Below, piece after piece: positions 15,749 to 22,757 of a stretch of DNA of 26,414 nt. Position 1 is the first letter of the stretch; every line of letters begins with the position of its first letter. Below the pieces are notes generated by a model that worked only from the letters and a program-made list of their open reading frames with translations, had not been told where the DNA came from and made no database searches. The DNA lies in contig JASIBM010000330.1 in assembly GCA_030045175.1 (NCBI GenBank), positions 1 to 26,414 of the forward strand, in the 5' to 3' direction. Made by a program: the position numbers and the translations under genes. This stretch comes from Streptosporangiaceae bacterium. GTDB lineage: Bacteria > Actinomycetota > Actinomycetes > Streptosporangiales > Streptosporangiaceae.

Positions 15749-16036
15749 ATGGCTCACAAGAAGGGCGCGTCGTCCAGCCGGAACGGGCGCGATTCAAAGG
15801 CCCAGCGGCTTGGCGTCAAGCGGTTCGGTGGCCAGGTCGTGAACGCAGGCGAGATCATCGTGCGCCAGCGCGGCACGCATTTCCACCCCGGCGACGGTGT
15901 CGGCCGCGGTGACGACGACACCCTGTTCGCCCTCGTCCAGGGCAAGGTCGAGTTCGGGCACAAGCGCGGTCGCCGCGCGGTCAGCGTGATCCCGGTGAGC
16001 GTCCCGGTCCCGGCCGCCGCCGCCGCCGCGCGCTGA
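15749..16036 (+). CDS. rpmA: 50S ribosomal protein L27
   Basis: L27 reaches the peptidyl-transferase centre of the large subunit. The 95-residue protein starts with the family N-terminus MAHKKGASSSRNGRDS, so no N-terminal cleavage extension of the Firmicutes type is present. It continues through LGVKRFGGQVVNAGEIIVRQ and GTHFHPGDGVGRGDDDTLFA. A Val/Pro/Ala-rich end (seven Ala) makes it some ten residues longer than the typical protein. The ATG begins one base after the rplU stop, with AGGAAGAAGGG upstream, so the pair is one operon. Confidence 0.97.
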   Translation: MAHKKGASSSRNGRDSKAQRLGVKRFGGQVVNAGEIIVRQRGTHFHPGDGVGRGDDDTLFALVQGKVEFGHKRGRRAVSVIPVSVPVPAAAAAAR

Positions 16037-16049
16037 CAGCGGACACTTT

Positions 16050-16102
16050 CATGATCGCGGACGATCCTCAGTCCTTATCGCTGACAAGCGTCCACGATCA
16101 TG
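16050..16102. repeat. CATGATCG-type inverted repeat covering the obg start codon
   Basis: CATGATCGCGGAC (16050-16062) and GTCCACGATCATG (16090-16102) are 13-base arms with one mismatch, separated by 27 bases. Read on the minus strand, the mismatch becomes a G-U pair, so a minus-strand RNA would fold completely. The last three bases of the right arm are the ATG of obg. A related repeat lies at 24804-24856. Confidence 0.75.
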
Positions 16103-17482
16103 GAAGCCAACTTCGCTGATCAGGCCGAGCTCCGGGTGCGAGCGGGCAACGGCGGCCACGGGTGCGCATCGGTGCACCGGGAGAAGTACAAGCCGCTTGG
16201 CGGACCCGATGGCGGCAACGGCGGTCGCGGTGGCGACGTGATACTCAAGGTTGACCCAGGCACAGCGACGCTACTCGACTTTCACCGCAGGCCGCTGCGC
16301 AAGGCGGGTGACGGCAAGGCCGGGTCGGGCGGGCATCGCAACGGCGCCGACGGCGCCGACCTGGTCGTCGCAGTGCCCGACGGAACGGTGGTCAAGGACG
16401 CCGACGGCGAGATCCTCGCCGATCTGGTCGGCGCCGGGACCGAGTACGTGGTCGGGCAAGGCGGGCACGGCGGGCTTGGCAATGCCGCGCTCGCCTCGAC
16501 CAAGCGCAAGGCACCGGGCTTCGCGCTGCGCGGCGAGCCCGGGCAGCACGCCAGGTTGCTGCTTGAGCTGAAGACGATCGCGGACGTCGGTCTGGTCGGC
16601 TTCCCCAACGCGGGCAAGTCCTCCCTCATCGCCGCCATCTCGGCCGCTCGCCCGAAGATCGCCAATTATCCATTCACCACGCTGGTGCCGCACCTCGGAG
16701 TCGTCGAGGCGGGCGAGGTCCAGTTCGTCGTGGCCGACGTTCCTGGCCTGATTCCCGGCGCCAGCGAAGGTCGCGGCCTTGGCCTTGACTTCCTGCGGCA
16801 CGTCGAGCGGTGCTCCGTGCTAGTCCATGTCATTGATTGCGCAACGCAAGACCCGGGACGCGATCCCCTCACGGACCTGGACGTGATCGAGGCAGAGCTC
16901 GACGCGTACGACTTTCAGGCTGGCGCCGGCCTGGAGGACCGGCCGAGAATCGTGGCGCTGAACAAGATCGACGTTCCGGACGCCCGCGATCTCGCCGAGC
17001 TAGTCGCGCCTGATCTGGAGGCCAGGGGACTGGCGGTGTACCCAGTCTCGGCCGCGTCAGGCGAGGGATTGAGGGAGCTTGCGTTCGCGATGGCCGGGGT
17101 TGTCGCTCAGGCGCGGGAGGCGGCGCCTGCGCCGCTGCCGACCAGGCTGGTGATCAGGCCAGCGCCGGTCGCCGGCCCCGACTTCGAGCTCGTGCGCACC
17201 GGCGACAACGCCTTCTTGATCCGAGGTCACAAGCCAAGCAGGTGGATCACGCAGACCGACTTCGGCAACGACGAGGCGGTGGGGTACCTGGCCGACCGGC
17301 TGGCCAAGCTCGGCATCGAGGATGCGCTCGCCGAAGCCGGCGCCGAACCAGGCGCGCAGGTGCTGATCGGCGATGAGGACGACGCCGTGGTCTTCGACTG
17401 GGACCCGACGCTCCCGACCGGCGCGGGCTTCGGTCCGCGCGGCACCGACCCCCGCCTGGAGCGAGGCAGTCAGCAGGGCTGA
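16100..17482 (+). CDS. obg: GTPase Obg/CgtA
   Basis: Obg is an essential ribosome-associated GTPase involved in 50S assembly and in growth and development signals. The 460-residue protein has the Gly-rich Obg domain (residues 1-158, with AGNGGHGCASVHREKYKPLG). The GTPase domain has G1 GFPNAGKSS (Gly167, Lys173), G3 DVPGLIPGA (Asp213) and G4 NKID (Asn288), and a C-terminal OCT domain lies at about residues 350-440. The position of FADQAELRVRAGNGG matches the family start, so ATG 16100 is right. However, the start codon lies in the arm of an inverted repeat and no Shine-Dalgarno sequence precedes it. proB, a common downstream neighbour, does not follow here. Confidence 0.96.
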   Translation: MEANFADQAELRVRAGNGGHGCASVHREKYKPLGGPDGGNGGRGGDVILKVDPGTATLLDFHRRPLRKAGDGKAGSGGHRNGADGADLVVAVPDGTVVKDADGEILADLVGAGTEYVVGQGGHGGLGNAALASTKRKAPGFALRGEPGQHARLLLELKTIADVGLVGFPNAGKSSLIAAISAARPKIANYPFTTLVPHLGVVEAGEVQFVVADVPGLIPGASEGRGLGLDFLRHVERCSVLVHVIDCATQDPGRDPLTDLDVIEAELDAYDFQAGAGLEDRPRIVALNKIDVPDARDLAELVAPDLEARGLAVYPVSAASGEGLRELAFAMAGVVAQAREAAPAPLPTRLVIRPAPVAGPDFELVRTGDNAFLIRGHKPSRWITQTDFGNDEAVGYLADRLAKLGIEDALAEAGAEPGAQVLIGDEDDAVVFDWDPTLPTGAGFGPRGTDPRLERGSQQG

Positions 17483-17484
17483 GC

Positions 17485-17523
17485 CTCGCCCGTGACCGGA
17501 GCGGAGGCTAACAGGCGGGTGAG
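17485..17523 (+). terminator. Probable terminator hairpin after obg
   Basis: CTCGCCCG (17485-17492) pairs with CGGGTGAG (17516-17523) over 8 bp with one G-U pair. The stem starts three bases after the obg stop. The loop is long (23 bases) and there is no U-tract, so confidence is moderate. Confidence 0.4.
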
Positions 17524-17654
17524 TGAGCCCGAGAATCAGGCAAGTGCCGACGACATGCTGGCAGGCATCGCCGCCCCTGCCCTGCGCCGCGTCACGGCGC
17601 CCAGTTTGAAACTCTCGCACCTTTCGCCGCATTTCTCCTCGACAAGGTGACGCG

Positions 17655-17711
17655 ATGAATGTGCCATTGACCCGGAACCATCGGACCAATCTGCCATTCA
17701 TTCGGAAATAA
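17655..17711 (+). CDS. Possible 18-residue leader peptide
   Basis: The ATG at 17655 has AAGGTGA four bases upstream, a good ribosome site. It opens an 18-codon frame (MNVPLTRNHRTNLPFIRK) that ends in TAA, whose last A is also the first base of the next ATG (TAATG). The product is basic, and I do not recognise it. Its only support is the ribosome site and the stop-start coupling. It could be a leader peptide that controls the next frame, or chance. The DNA here is much more AT-rich than the neighbouring genes. Confidence 0.25.
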   Translation: MNVPLTRNHRTNLPFIRK

Positions 17712-17905
17712 TGATCAAGGTCGGTGACTCGAGGTGCCTGAGTTGCTTAAGTGGTCAGAGTTATGAGTTCGGGCAGGATCGCGGCGGGTTCGGGCAGGGC
17801 TGCGGCGGGTTCGGGCAGGGCTGCGGGGAGTTCGGGCAGGGCCGTGGCGGGTTCGGCACGACGGCGACCGGGCGTGGCTCGCGCGGCGTCATCGCGGGTG
17901 CTTGA
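17711..17905 (+). CDS. Possible small Gly/Gln/Cys repeat peptide with a TTA codon
   Basis: This 64-residue frame starts with an ATG overlapping the stop of the 18-codon frame (TAATG); GGAAA lies a few bases upstream. The sequence begins MIKVGDSRCLSCLSG, then has a seven-residue repeat (FGQGCGG, FGQGCGE, FGQGRGG) encoded by 21-bp DNA repeats, and ends in an Arg/Gly-rich tail. There are four cysteines, including CLSC. Codon 13 is TTA (17747-17749), a rare leucine codon that in streptomycetes needs the developmental tRNA bldA. I do not recognise a family. It could be a real small peptide gene or a chance frame through a DNA repeat, since 21-bp repeats keep every frame open. Confidence 0.3.
   Translation: MIKVGDSRCLSCLSGQSYEFGQDRGGFGQGCGGFGQGCGEFGQGRGGFGTTATGRGSRGVIAGA
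17768..17857. repeat. 21-bp tandem repeat upstream of helD
   Basis: Units related to TTCGGGCAGGGCTGCGGCGGG begin at 17768, 17789, 17810 and 17831, with a partial fifth at 17852. The period equals seven codons. Units two and three are identical over most of their length. Confidence 0.9.
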
Positions 17906-17949
17906 TCGGCCGTGCCTGCGGCGCGGCGCTCGCCACCTGCGGCCGCCAC

Positions 17950-17955
17950 TAAACT
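17950..17955 (+). promoter_or_regulatory. -10 box TAAACT upstream of helD
   Basis: TAAACT fits TANNNT and would give a short leader of about 27 bases before the TTG at 17989, which has GGGAAGGA as ribosome site. No clear -35 is visible, and I see no obvious rifamycin-associated palindrome in the region. Confidence 0.45.
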
Positions 17956-17988
17956 GTACGGGCAGTTTTGCTAGCGGGAAGGACGCGG

Positions 17989-20391
17989 TTGACGATCCAA
18001 GATCGCGCGGAGACCGAGCGGGACCGCGAGCAAGAGTACATCACCGGGTTGTACGACCGGCTTGACGAGCTCAGGAACCGAGCGTCTGACCGGTTGGCTG
18101 GCGTGCTGCGGCAGGCGGGCGGGACGCCGGCGGCGCGGACCGAGCGGGACGCGCTGACGGTCATGTACCGCCAGCAGCTCGCCCAGCTCGACGCGGCCGA
18201 GAACGGCCTGTGCTTTGGCAGGCTGGAGTTCTGCGACGGGGCGCGCAGCTACATCGGGCGGCTTGGCATGCACGCCGACAATGATGACTACGACCAGCTC
18301 CTGATGGACTGGCGGGCCGACGCGGCCCGCCCGTTTTACCTTGCGACCGCCGCCTCGCCTGGCGAGGTGCGGGTGCGCAGGCACATCAAGACGCGCGGCC
18401 GGAGCGTGGCCAGGCTCGACGACGAAGTCCTCGACCTCGCGCTCGCCGACCCGACCAAGCATGAGGGCCTGACCGGCGAGTCAGCCCTGCTGGCCGCGCT
18501 CAACGCGAGCCGCACCGGCCGGATGCGCGACATCGTCGAGACGATCCAGGCCGAGCAGGACCGGGTGATCAGGTCTGCCATGCCCGGCGTGCTAGTCGTG
18601 CAGGGCGGGCCGGGCACCGGAAAGACCGCTGTCGCGCTGCACCGGGCCGCGTACCTGCTGTACACCTACCGGCGGCAGCTTGAGAAGCGGGGCGTGCTCG
18701 TGATCGGCCCGAACGCCACCTTCCTGCGCTACATCGGCCAGGTACTGCCATCGCTCGGCGAGACCAGCGTGCTGCTCTCCACGGTGGCCGACCTGATGCC
18801 CGGCGTCGCGGCTACCGGCACCGAGCCAGCCGAGGTCGCGCGGATCAAGGGCAGGCCAGAGATGGCCAAGGCGGTGGCAGGCGCCCTGCGAGACCGGCAA
18901 CGGGTGCCACCAGAGGGCCTGGGCCTTCGCTTCGAAGGGCAGCACTACCGGGTCGGCAAGCACGCGCTCGCGCGGGCCAGGGAGCGGGCGCGCAGGTCGC
19001 GGCTGCGGCACAATCAGGCCCGGCCGATCTTCATCCGCGAGGTGCTCAGCGAGGTGGCGCGGGTGGTGGCCGGGCGGCTCGGCGCGGATCCACTCGGCGG
19101 CGCCAACCTGATGGGGCGGGCAGACATCGAGGACCTGCGGGCCGAGTTGCGCGATGATCCCGAGATCGCCGCCAGGATCGGCGGCCTGTGGCCCGTGCTG
19201 ACGCCGCAGCAGCTCATCGGTGACCTGCTCGGCTCGCGGGCGCGGCTCACGATGGCCGCGCCGTTCATGAGCCAGGCCGAGCGCGAGTCGCTGTTCCGAC
19301 CGGTCGGCGCGCAGTGGACGCCGGCCGACGTGCCGCTGCTCGACGAGGCGGCCGAGCTGCTCGGGGAAGACGACCGGGCGGCGCGGGCGGTGGCCAGGCG
19401 GCGGCGCGAGGAGCAGGAAGCGTACGCCCAGGGCGTGCTTGACATCATCGGCCGGGACGACGAGGACGACCCGGAGATCTTGATGGGCGCGGACATGCTG
19501 GACGCCGCTGCCCTGGCGGCGCGGCACGACCACGACCCGTACCTGACCCCGGCCGAGCGGGCGGCGGCGGACCGGACCTGGGCGTTCGGGCACGTGATCG
19601 TGGACGAGGCGCAGGAGCTCTCCGCGATGGCGTGGCGCATGGTAATGCGCCGCTGCCCGGCGAAGTCGATGACAATCGTGGGCGACGTGGCGCAGACAGG
19701 GGACATGGCCGGATCGGCGGCGTGGTCCGACGCGCTCGGGCCGCACGTTGGGGACAGGTGGCGGCTCGCGCCGCTCACGGTCAACTACCGCACGCCGGCG
19801 GAGATCATGGCGGTGGCCGCCGCGCTGCTTGCGGAGATCGATCCGCTGGCGGAGCCGCCGCGCTCGGTCAGGGAGTCGGGGGCGGTGCCGTGGCGGCTGG
19901 CGGTCGGCGAAAGCGAGCTGGCGGCCACCGTGGCGCGCGCGGCCGGCGTGCTGGCGGCGCGGGCCGAGCGGGACGGCCCAGGGGAAGGTACGGCGGATGG
20001 CGATGAGATCACACCGGCCGGGGGCGGGACGCTCGCGGTCATCGTCCCGGCCAGGCGGCTTGGCGAGATCGGGGCCGCGGTCGCGGCGGTCCGGCCTGAT
20101 GCCGCGGTGCCCGGCGGGCCGGCTGAGCTGGGCGTCCCAGCGGACCAGGACGCCGACCTCGAGCGGCCGGTCGTCGTGCTGAGCGTCGCGCAGGCCAAGG
20201 GCCTGGAGTTCGACTCCGTGCTGATCGCCGAGCCCGGCGAGATCGTGGCCGGGTCGCCGCGTGGCCGCAGCGACCTGTACGTGGCGATGACCAGGGCGAC
20301 GCAGCGGCTCGGCGTGGTGCACGCGGGCGAGCTGCCGGCGGTCTTGACCGCGCTGACCCCAGCCCCCAGCGTGGCCGACCTGCCCGCCTGA
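17989..20391 (+). CDS. helD: HelD/HelR-type RNA polymerase-associated ATPase
   Basis: The 800-residue protein is a UvrD/Rep-like superfamily 1 ATPase of the actinobacterial HelD type. Members bind RNA polymerase, release stalled or inactive complexes, and in some species give rifamycin tolerance. An N-terminal coiled-coil-like arm (residues 1-60) precedes Walker A GGPGTGKTAVAL (Lys212). Walker B VDEAQELS follows (Asp539, Glu540), then the motifs TVNYRTPAEIM, LSVAQAKGLEFDSVLIAEP and LYVAMTRATQRL. The TTG at 17989 was chosen because GGGAAGGA lies six bases upstream; the frame opens slightly earlier at 17968. It seems to be transcribed alone from its own promoter. A true UvrD repair helicase is less likely given the long N-terminal arm and the spacing of the motifs. 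Confidence 0.87.
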   Translation: MTIQDRAETERDREQEYITGLYDRLDELRNRASDRLAGVLRQAGGTPAARTERDALTVMYRQQLAQLDAAENGLCFGRLEFCDGARSYIGRLGMHADNDDYDQLLMDWRADAARPFYLATAASPGEVRVRRHIKTRGRSVARLDDEVLDLALADPTKHEGLTGESALLAALNASRTGRMRDIVETIQAEQDRVIRSAMPGVLVVQGGPGTGKTAVALHRAAYLLYTYRRQLEKRGVLVIGPNATFLRYIGQVLPSLGETSVLLSTVADLMPGVAATGTEPAEVARIKGRPEMAKAVAGALRDRQRVPPEGLGLRFEGQHYRVGKHALARARERARRSRLRHNQARPIFIREVLSEVARVVAGRLGADPLGGANLMGRADIEDLRAELRDDPEIAARIGGLWPVLTPQQLIGDLLGSRARLTMAAPFMSQAERESLFRPVGAQWTPADVPLLDEAAELLGEDDRAARAVARRRREEQEAYAQGVLDIIGRDDEDDPEILMGADMLDAAALAARHDHDPYLTPAERAAADRTWAFGHVIVDEAQELSAMAWRMVMRRCPAKSMTIVGDVAQTGDMAGSAAWSDALGPHVGDRWRLAPLTVNYRTPAEIMAVAAALLAEIDPLAEPPRSVRESGAVPWRLAVGESELAATVARAAGVLAARAERDGPGEGTADGDEITPAGGGTLAVIVPARRLGEIGAAVAAVRPDAAVPGGPAELGVPADQDADLERPVVVLSVAQAKGLEFDSVLIAEPGEIVAGSPRGRSDLYVAMTRATQRLGVVHAGELPAVLTALTPAPSVADLPA

Positions 20392-20507
20392 ACGGCGCCG
20401 CGTCTGCTGTCAGACCCCCGTGGCAGTGTAATCCCGCTCGCCTCCGGCACTTTTAGGGCGCCGCCCTCCCTCGTCGCAAACACCGCTCCTCAGTCCGGTG
20501 CCAGTCG
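20392..20507. other. Interval after helD without recognisable gene
   Basis: These 116 bases separate the helD stop from the Uma2 remnant. A TAG at 20454-20456 closes the remnant's frame. I see no conserved sequence or clear terminator in it. Confidence 0.5.
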
Positions 20508-20687
20508 TTCGGCATCCCGGCGTACTGGATGGTCGATCCCGACGCACAGCGGCCTGTCTTGACCGTGTTCGAGCTGGCCGGGGGCGAGTACGCCGAGGTG
20601 GCGCGCGCCGCAGGGGAGGAGCCGTTCGCGGCACGGGTGCCGTTCACCGTGACGATCGTGCCGCGGGATCTCGTGCGGCTCACCTGA
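20508..20687 (+). pseudogene. C-terminal remnant of a Uma2-type endonuclease
   Basis: Translation from 20508 gives FGIPAYWMVDPDAQRPVLTV, then FELAGGEYAEVARAAGEEPF, and ends in PFTVTIVPRDLVRLT with a TGA at 20685. This matches the end of Uma2/DUF820 restriction-endonuclease-like proteins, which are about 190 residues long and very frequent in actinomycetes. Here only some 59 residues remain. The frame upstream is unconserved and closed by TAG at 20454, and no N-terminal half is found in other frames of the interval. I infer a decayed gene cut by deletion, possibly during the rearrangement that separated obg from its usual neighbours. Confidence 0.7.
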
Positions 20688-20707
20688 CCCCCCGCCGTAG
20701 CGCGCGG

Positions 20708-21799
20708 CTAGAGGCCGACCATGTCCAGGGCGGTGGCCAGGGTGCCTTCCCACTCGGCCGCGGACATGGTCGGGGTGACGGGGATGGGGCGGGCGTGATC
20801 GAGAGCCGCGAGGGCTGACCTGACCACGTCGCTCGCGCGCGCGGACGACACGGCGGCGTCGCCAAGCTCTAGCTCGTGCTGCACGTTGTCCCTGCCGTGG
20901 CCTTGCACGACGTCGAGCAGCAGCAACGGTCGTCCGATGACCCTCGCTTCTGTGCAGGTGTCGCCGGAACTGGTGATGACCAGGTCGCAGGCGGCCATGA
21001 GCTCAGGTATCCGGTCGCAGAATCCATACGGGTGGACCAGCGGCTGCTGCCTGGCGGCCGCGCGCAGCTTGCTCTCGAGCCTGTAGTTGTGCCCGGCGAC
21101 GGCGAGCACGTGCACGCCCGCGTCGGCGATCGCCCGCGCCGCCTGCGCGACGGGGCCGATGCCCCAGGCGCCGGACATCAGCAGGACGCATCGCTCCTTC
21201 TCGGGCACGCCGACCCTGGAGCGCGCGCTCGATTGCGACAGCGGGTGGTAAAAGGCGACTCGCACGGGCGCGTGCACGACCAGGATGCGCGCGTCTGGCT
21301 GGAATCGGCGGACGGCCTGTTCGGCCACCGCGGAGGTGACCAGGTAGAGGTCGACGCCTGGGTATATCCAGAGCCGGTGCGGCGTGGCGTCGGTGCAAAA
21401 GACGATGTGGCGCATGCCCGGGTAGCGGCTGGCCAGCGCGCCGACCGCCGAAGCCCCGGTGGCGAACACGGACAGCGCCAGGTCCGGCGGGTCCGCGTCG
21501 AGCAGCGGGCGCAGCCGGGGGATCAGCCGGTACCGCGACGCCGCCTCGCCAAGCTCGGCGAAGCGGTTGCCGGTGCGCAGCACGGAGAAATGGATGGCAT
21601 CGAACACGCCGGGCATGGCCAGCATCCCCCGCATCATGGCCCCGCTGGCCGCTCCGACCCCGGTGCCGAGCAGCCGGACCAGGTCTATGGTTCGCGTGGA
21701 CCATCCGGCCGATTCGAGCGAGGTCGCGCACGCCTCGGCGAGCTGGTCGTGGCCCATCCCGATCGAGCCGGAAAGCAACAGGGCCTGGCGGTCACTCAC
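20708..21799 (-). CDS. MGDG-synthase-like glycosyltransferase (GT28 type)
   Basis: The 363-residue protein resembles the family of monogalactosyl-/glucosyl-diacylglycerol synthases and MurG-like enzymes, which transfer a sugar from an NDP-sugar to a lipid at the inner membrane face. The N-terminal acceptor-domain loop SGSIGMGHDQLAEA carries the GxGH signature. The C-terminal donor domain shows LLMSGAWGIGP, the region around VHPYGFCDRIPELMAACDLV, and SSGDTCTEARVIGRPLLLLD. I chose the GTG at 21799, which overlaps the epimerase stop by eight bases and has GGGGA upstream. An ATG at 21835 would add 12 residues inside the previous gene. It is the last gene of the minus-strand operon, so its donor could be the amino sugar made by the two upstream genes; this is inference. 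Confidence 0.83.
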   Translation of the reverse strand: MSDRQALLLSGSIGMGHDQLAEACATSLESAGWSTRTIDLVRLLGTGVGAASGAMMRGMLAMPGVFDAIHFSVLRTGNRFAELGEAASRYRLIPRLRPLLDADPPDLALSVFATGASAVGALASRYPGMRHIVFCTDATPHRLWIYPGVDLYLVTSAVAEQAVRRFQPDARILVVHAPVRVAFYHPLSQSSARSRVGVPEKERCVLLMSGAWGIGPVAQAARAIADAGVHVLAVAGHNYRLESKLRAAARQQPLVHPYGFCDRIPELMAACDLVITSSGDTCTEARVIGRPLLLLDVVQGHGRDNVQHELELGDAAVSSARASDVVRSALAALDHARPIPVTPTMSAAEWEGTLATALDMVGL

Positions 21800-22727
21800 T
21801 GTGCGTATCCCCGCTTGACTGGTCAGCTGAGTCATCGAGCCAGGCCAGGTACCTGCGCAGGCCTTCGGCGAATGGCGTGGTGGGCGACCAGTTGATCAGT
21901 TCCTTCGCGAGCCGGTTGGACACGGCGGCGCCCTGGTAGTCCGCGGCGCGGCCGGCGACGTGGTGCACCGGCACCGGCCGCACGAGGCGCTGGACCGCCT
22001 CGGCTATCTCGTTCACGGATACCGGCGTGTCCCCTTCCAGCGCCAAGGTCTGATTGGCCGCGGCGGGGGACAGCGCCCTGACGTGCGCGTCAGCCAGGTC
22101 CTCGACGTAGACGAAGTTGCGTTGCTGCTCTCCGTCTCCGGTGATGGAGATCGGCTGACCAGCCTTCGCGGCGCGCACGAAGCTCGCCACCACCAGCGCC
22201 TCCCGCATCCTCGGCCCATAGGGGATGCCGTACCGCAAGATCGTGAACTCCTGGCCGTACATCTCCTGGTAGCTGTGCATCATCATCTCGGCGGCGAGCT
22301 TGGTGGATACATACAGATGCCCGGCCCGGCGCAGGTCTACCAGTGCGTCCTCGGTCCGCTCACCGTCACCGACTGTTGCCCCGTACACCCAGACCGTACT
22401 GGCCAGCACGACCCGGCCGCAGCGGGTTCGAAGGGCCGAGTCGAGCACCCGCCCGACGCCCTGCACGTTGAGCCTGATTGCCTCAGCCGGGTCGGCCGCG
22501 ACGCTGTTGACGTCTGATGCCCCGGCCAGGTGAAAGACAACCTCACGATCTTTCAAAGTCGAATCGAGCGCCGCGTCATCGAAGATGTCGGCCATGATGT
22601 ATTCGGCGCCTGGGTTCTGCCAAGTGTCATGCTTATCGATCACGAGTACGGAGTGACCGTCGGCTATCAAATGATCCACCACGTGGGATCCGATGAAGCC
22701 GCAGCCTCCCGTTACGGCAATGCGCAT
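21792..22727 (-). CDS. NAD-dependent NDP-sugar epimerase/dehydratase
   Basis: This 311-residue extended short-chain dehydrogenase acts on nucleotide sugars, most likely a UDP- or dTDP-hexose 4-epimerase or related enzyme. The NAD-binding motif GGCGFIGSH starts at Gly7. The catalytic Tyr139 and Lys143 are in YVSTK, and LASTVWVYG supplies the partner serine/threonine. RYGIPYGPRM and NFVYVEDLADAHV are typical of the sugar-binding half. ATG 22727 is supported by GGAGGG six bases upstream; the frame extends six codons further but without conservation. It lies 30 bases after the aminotransferase and overlaps the glycosyltransferase start, so all three form one transcript. The exact substrate cannot be read from sequence. 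Confidence 0.88.
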   Translation of the reverse strand: MRIAVTGGCGFIGSHVVDHLIADGHSVLVIDKHDTWQNPGAEYIMADIFDDAALDSTLKDREVVFHLAGASDVNSVAADPAEAIRLNVQGVGRVLDSALRTRCGRVVLASTVWVYGATVGDGERTEDALVDLRRAGHLYVSTKLAAEMMMHSYQEMYGQEFTILRYGIPYGPRMREALVVASFVRAAKAGQPISITGDGEQQRNFVYVEDLADAHVRALSPAAANQTLALEGDTPVSVNEIAEAVQRLVRPVPVHHVAGRAADYQGAAVSNRLAKELINWSPTTPFAEGLRRYLAWLDDSADQSSGDTHSE

Positions 22728-22757
22728 GGATGCCCTCCGGGGCATTGGTTGCGGATT

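Larger units (their letters stand above)
17483..17988. other. Gene-poor interval between obg and helD
   Basis: This 506-base interval contains a terminator-like hairpin, then an unusually AT-rich segment (about 17600-17770). It also holds an imperfect 17-bp direct repeat (17661-17677 and 17691-17707), a 21-bp tandem repeat (17768-17857) and a -10 box for helD. Two small possible genes are listed separately. No long conserved gene is present. Confidence 0.7.

Noticed and set aside
17768..17857. Direct repeats considered as a CRISPR array
   Set aside because: The 21-bp units are contiguous without unique spacers, and no cas gene is present.
18592..20322. 576-residue minus-strand frame opposite helD
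   Set aside because: His/Arg/Pro-rich antisense frame; helD on the other strand has all helicase motifs.
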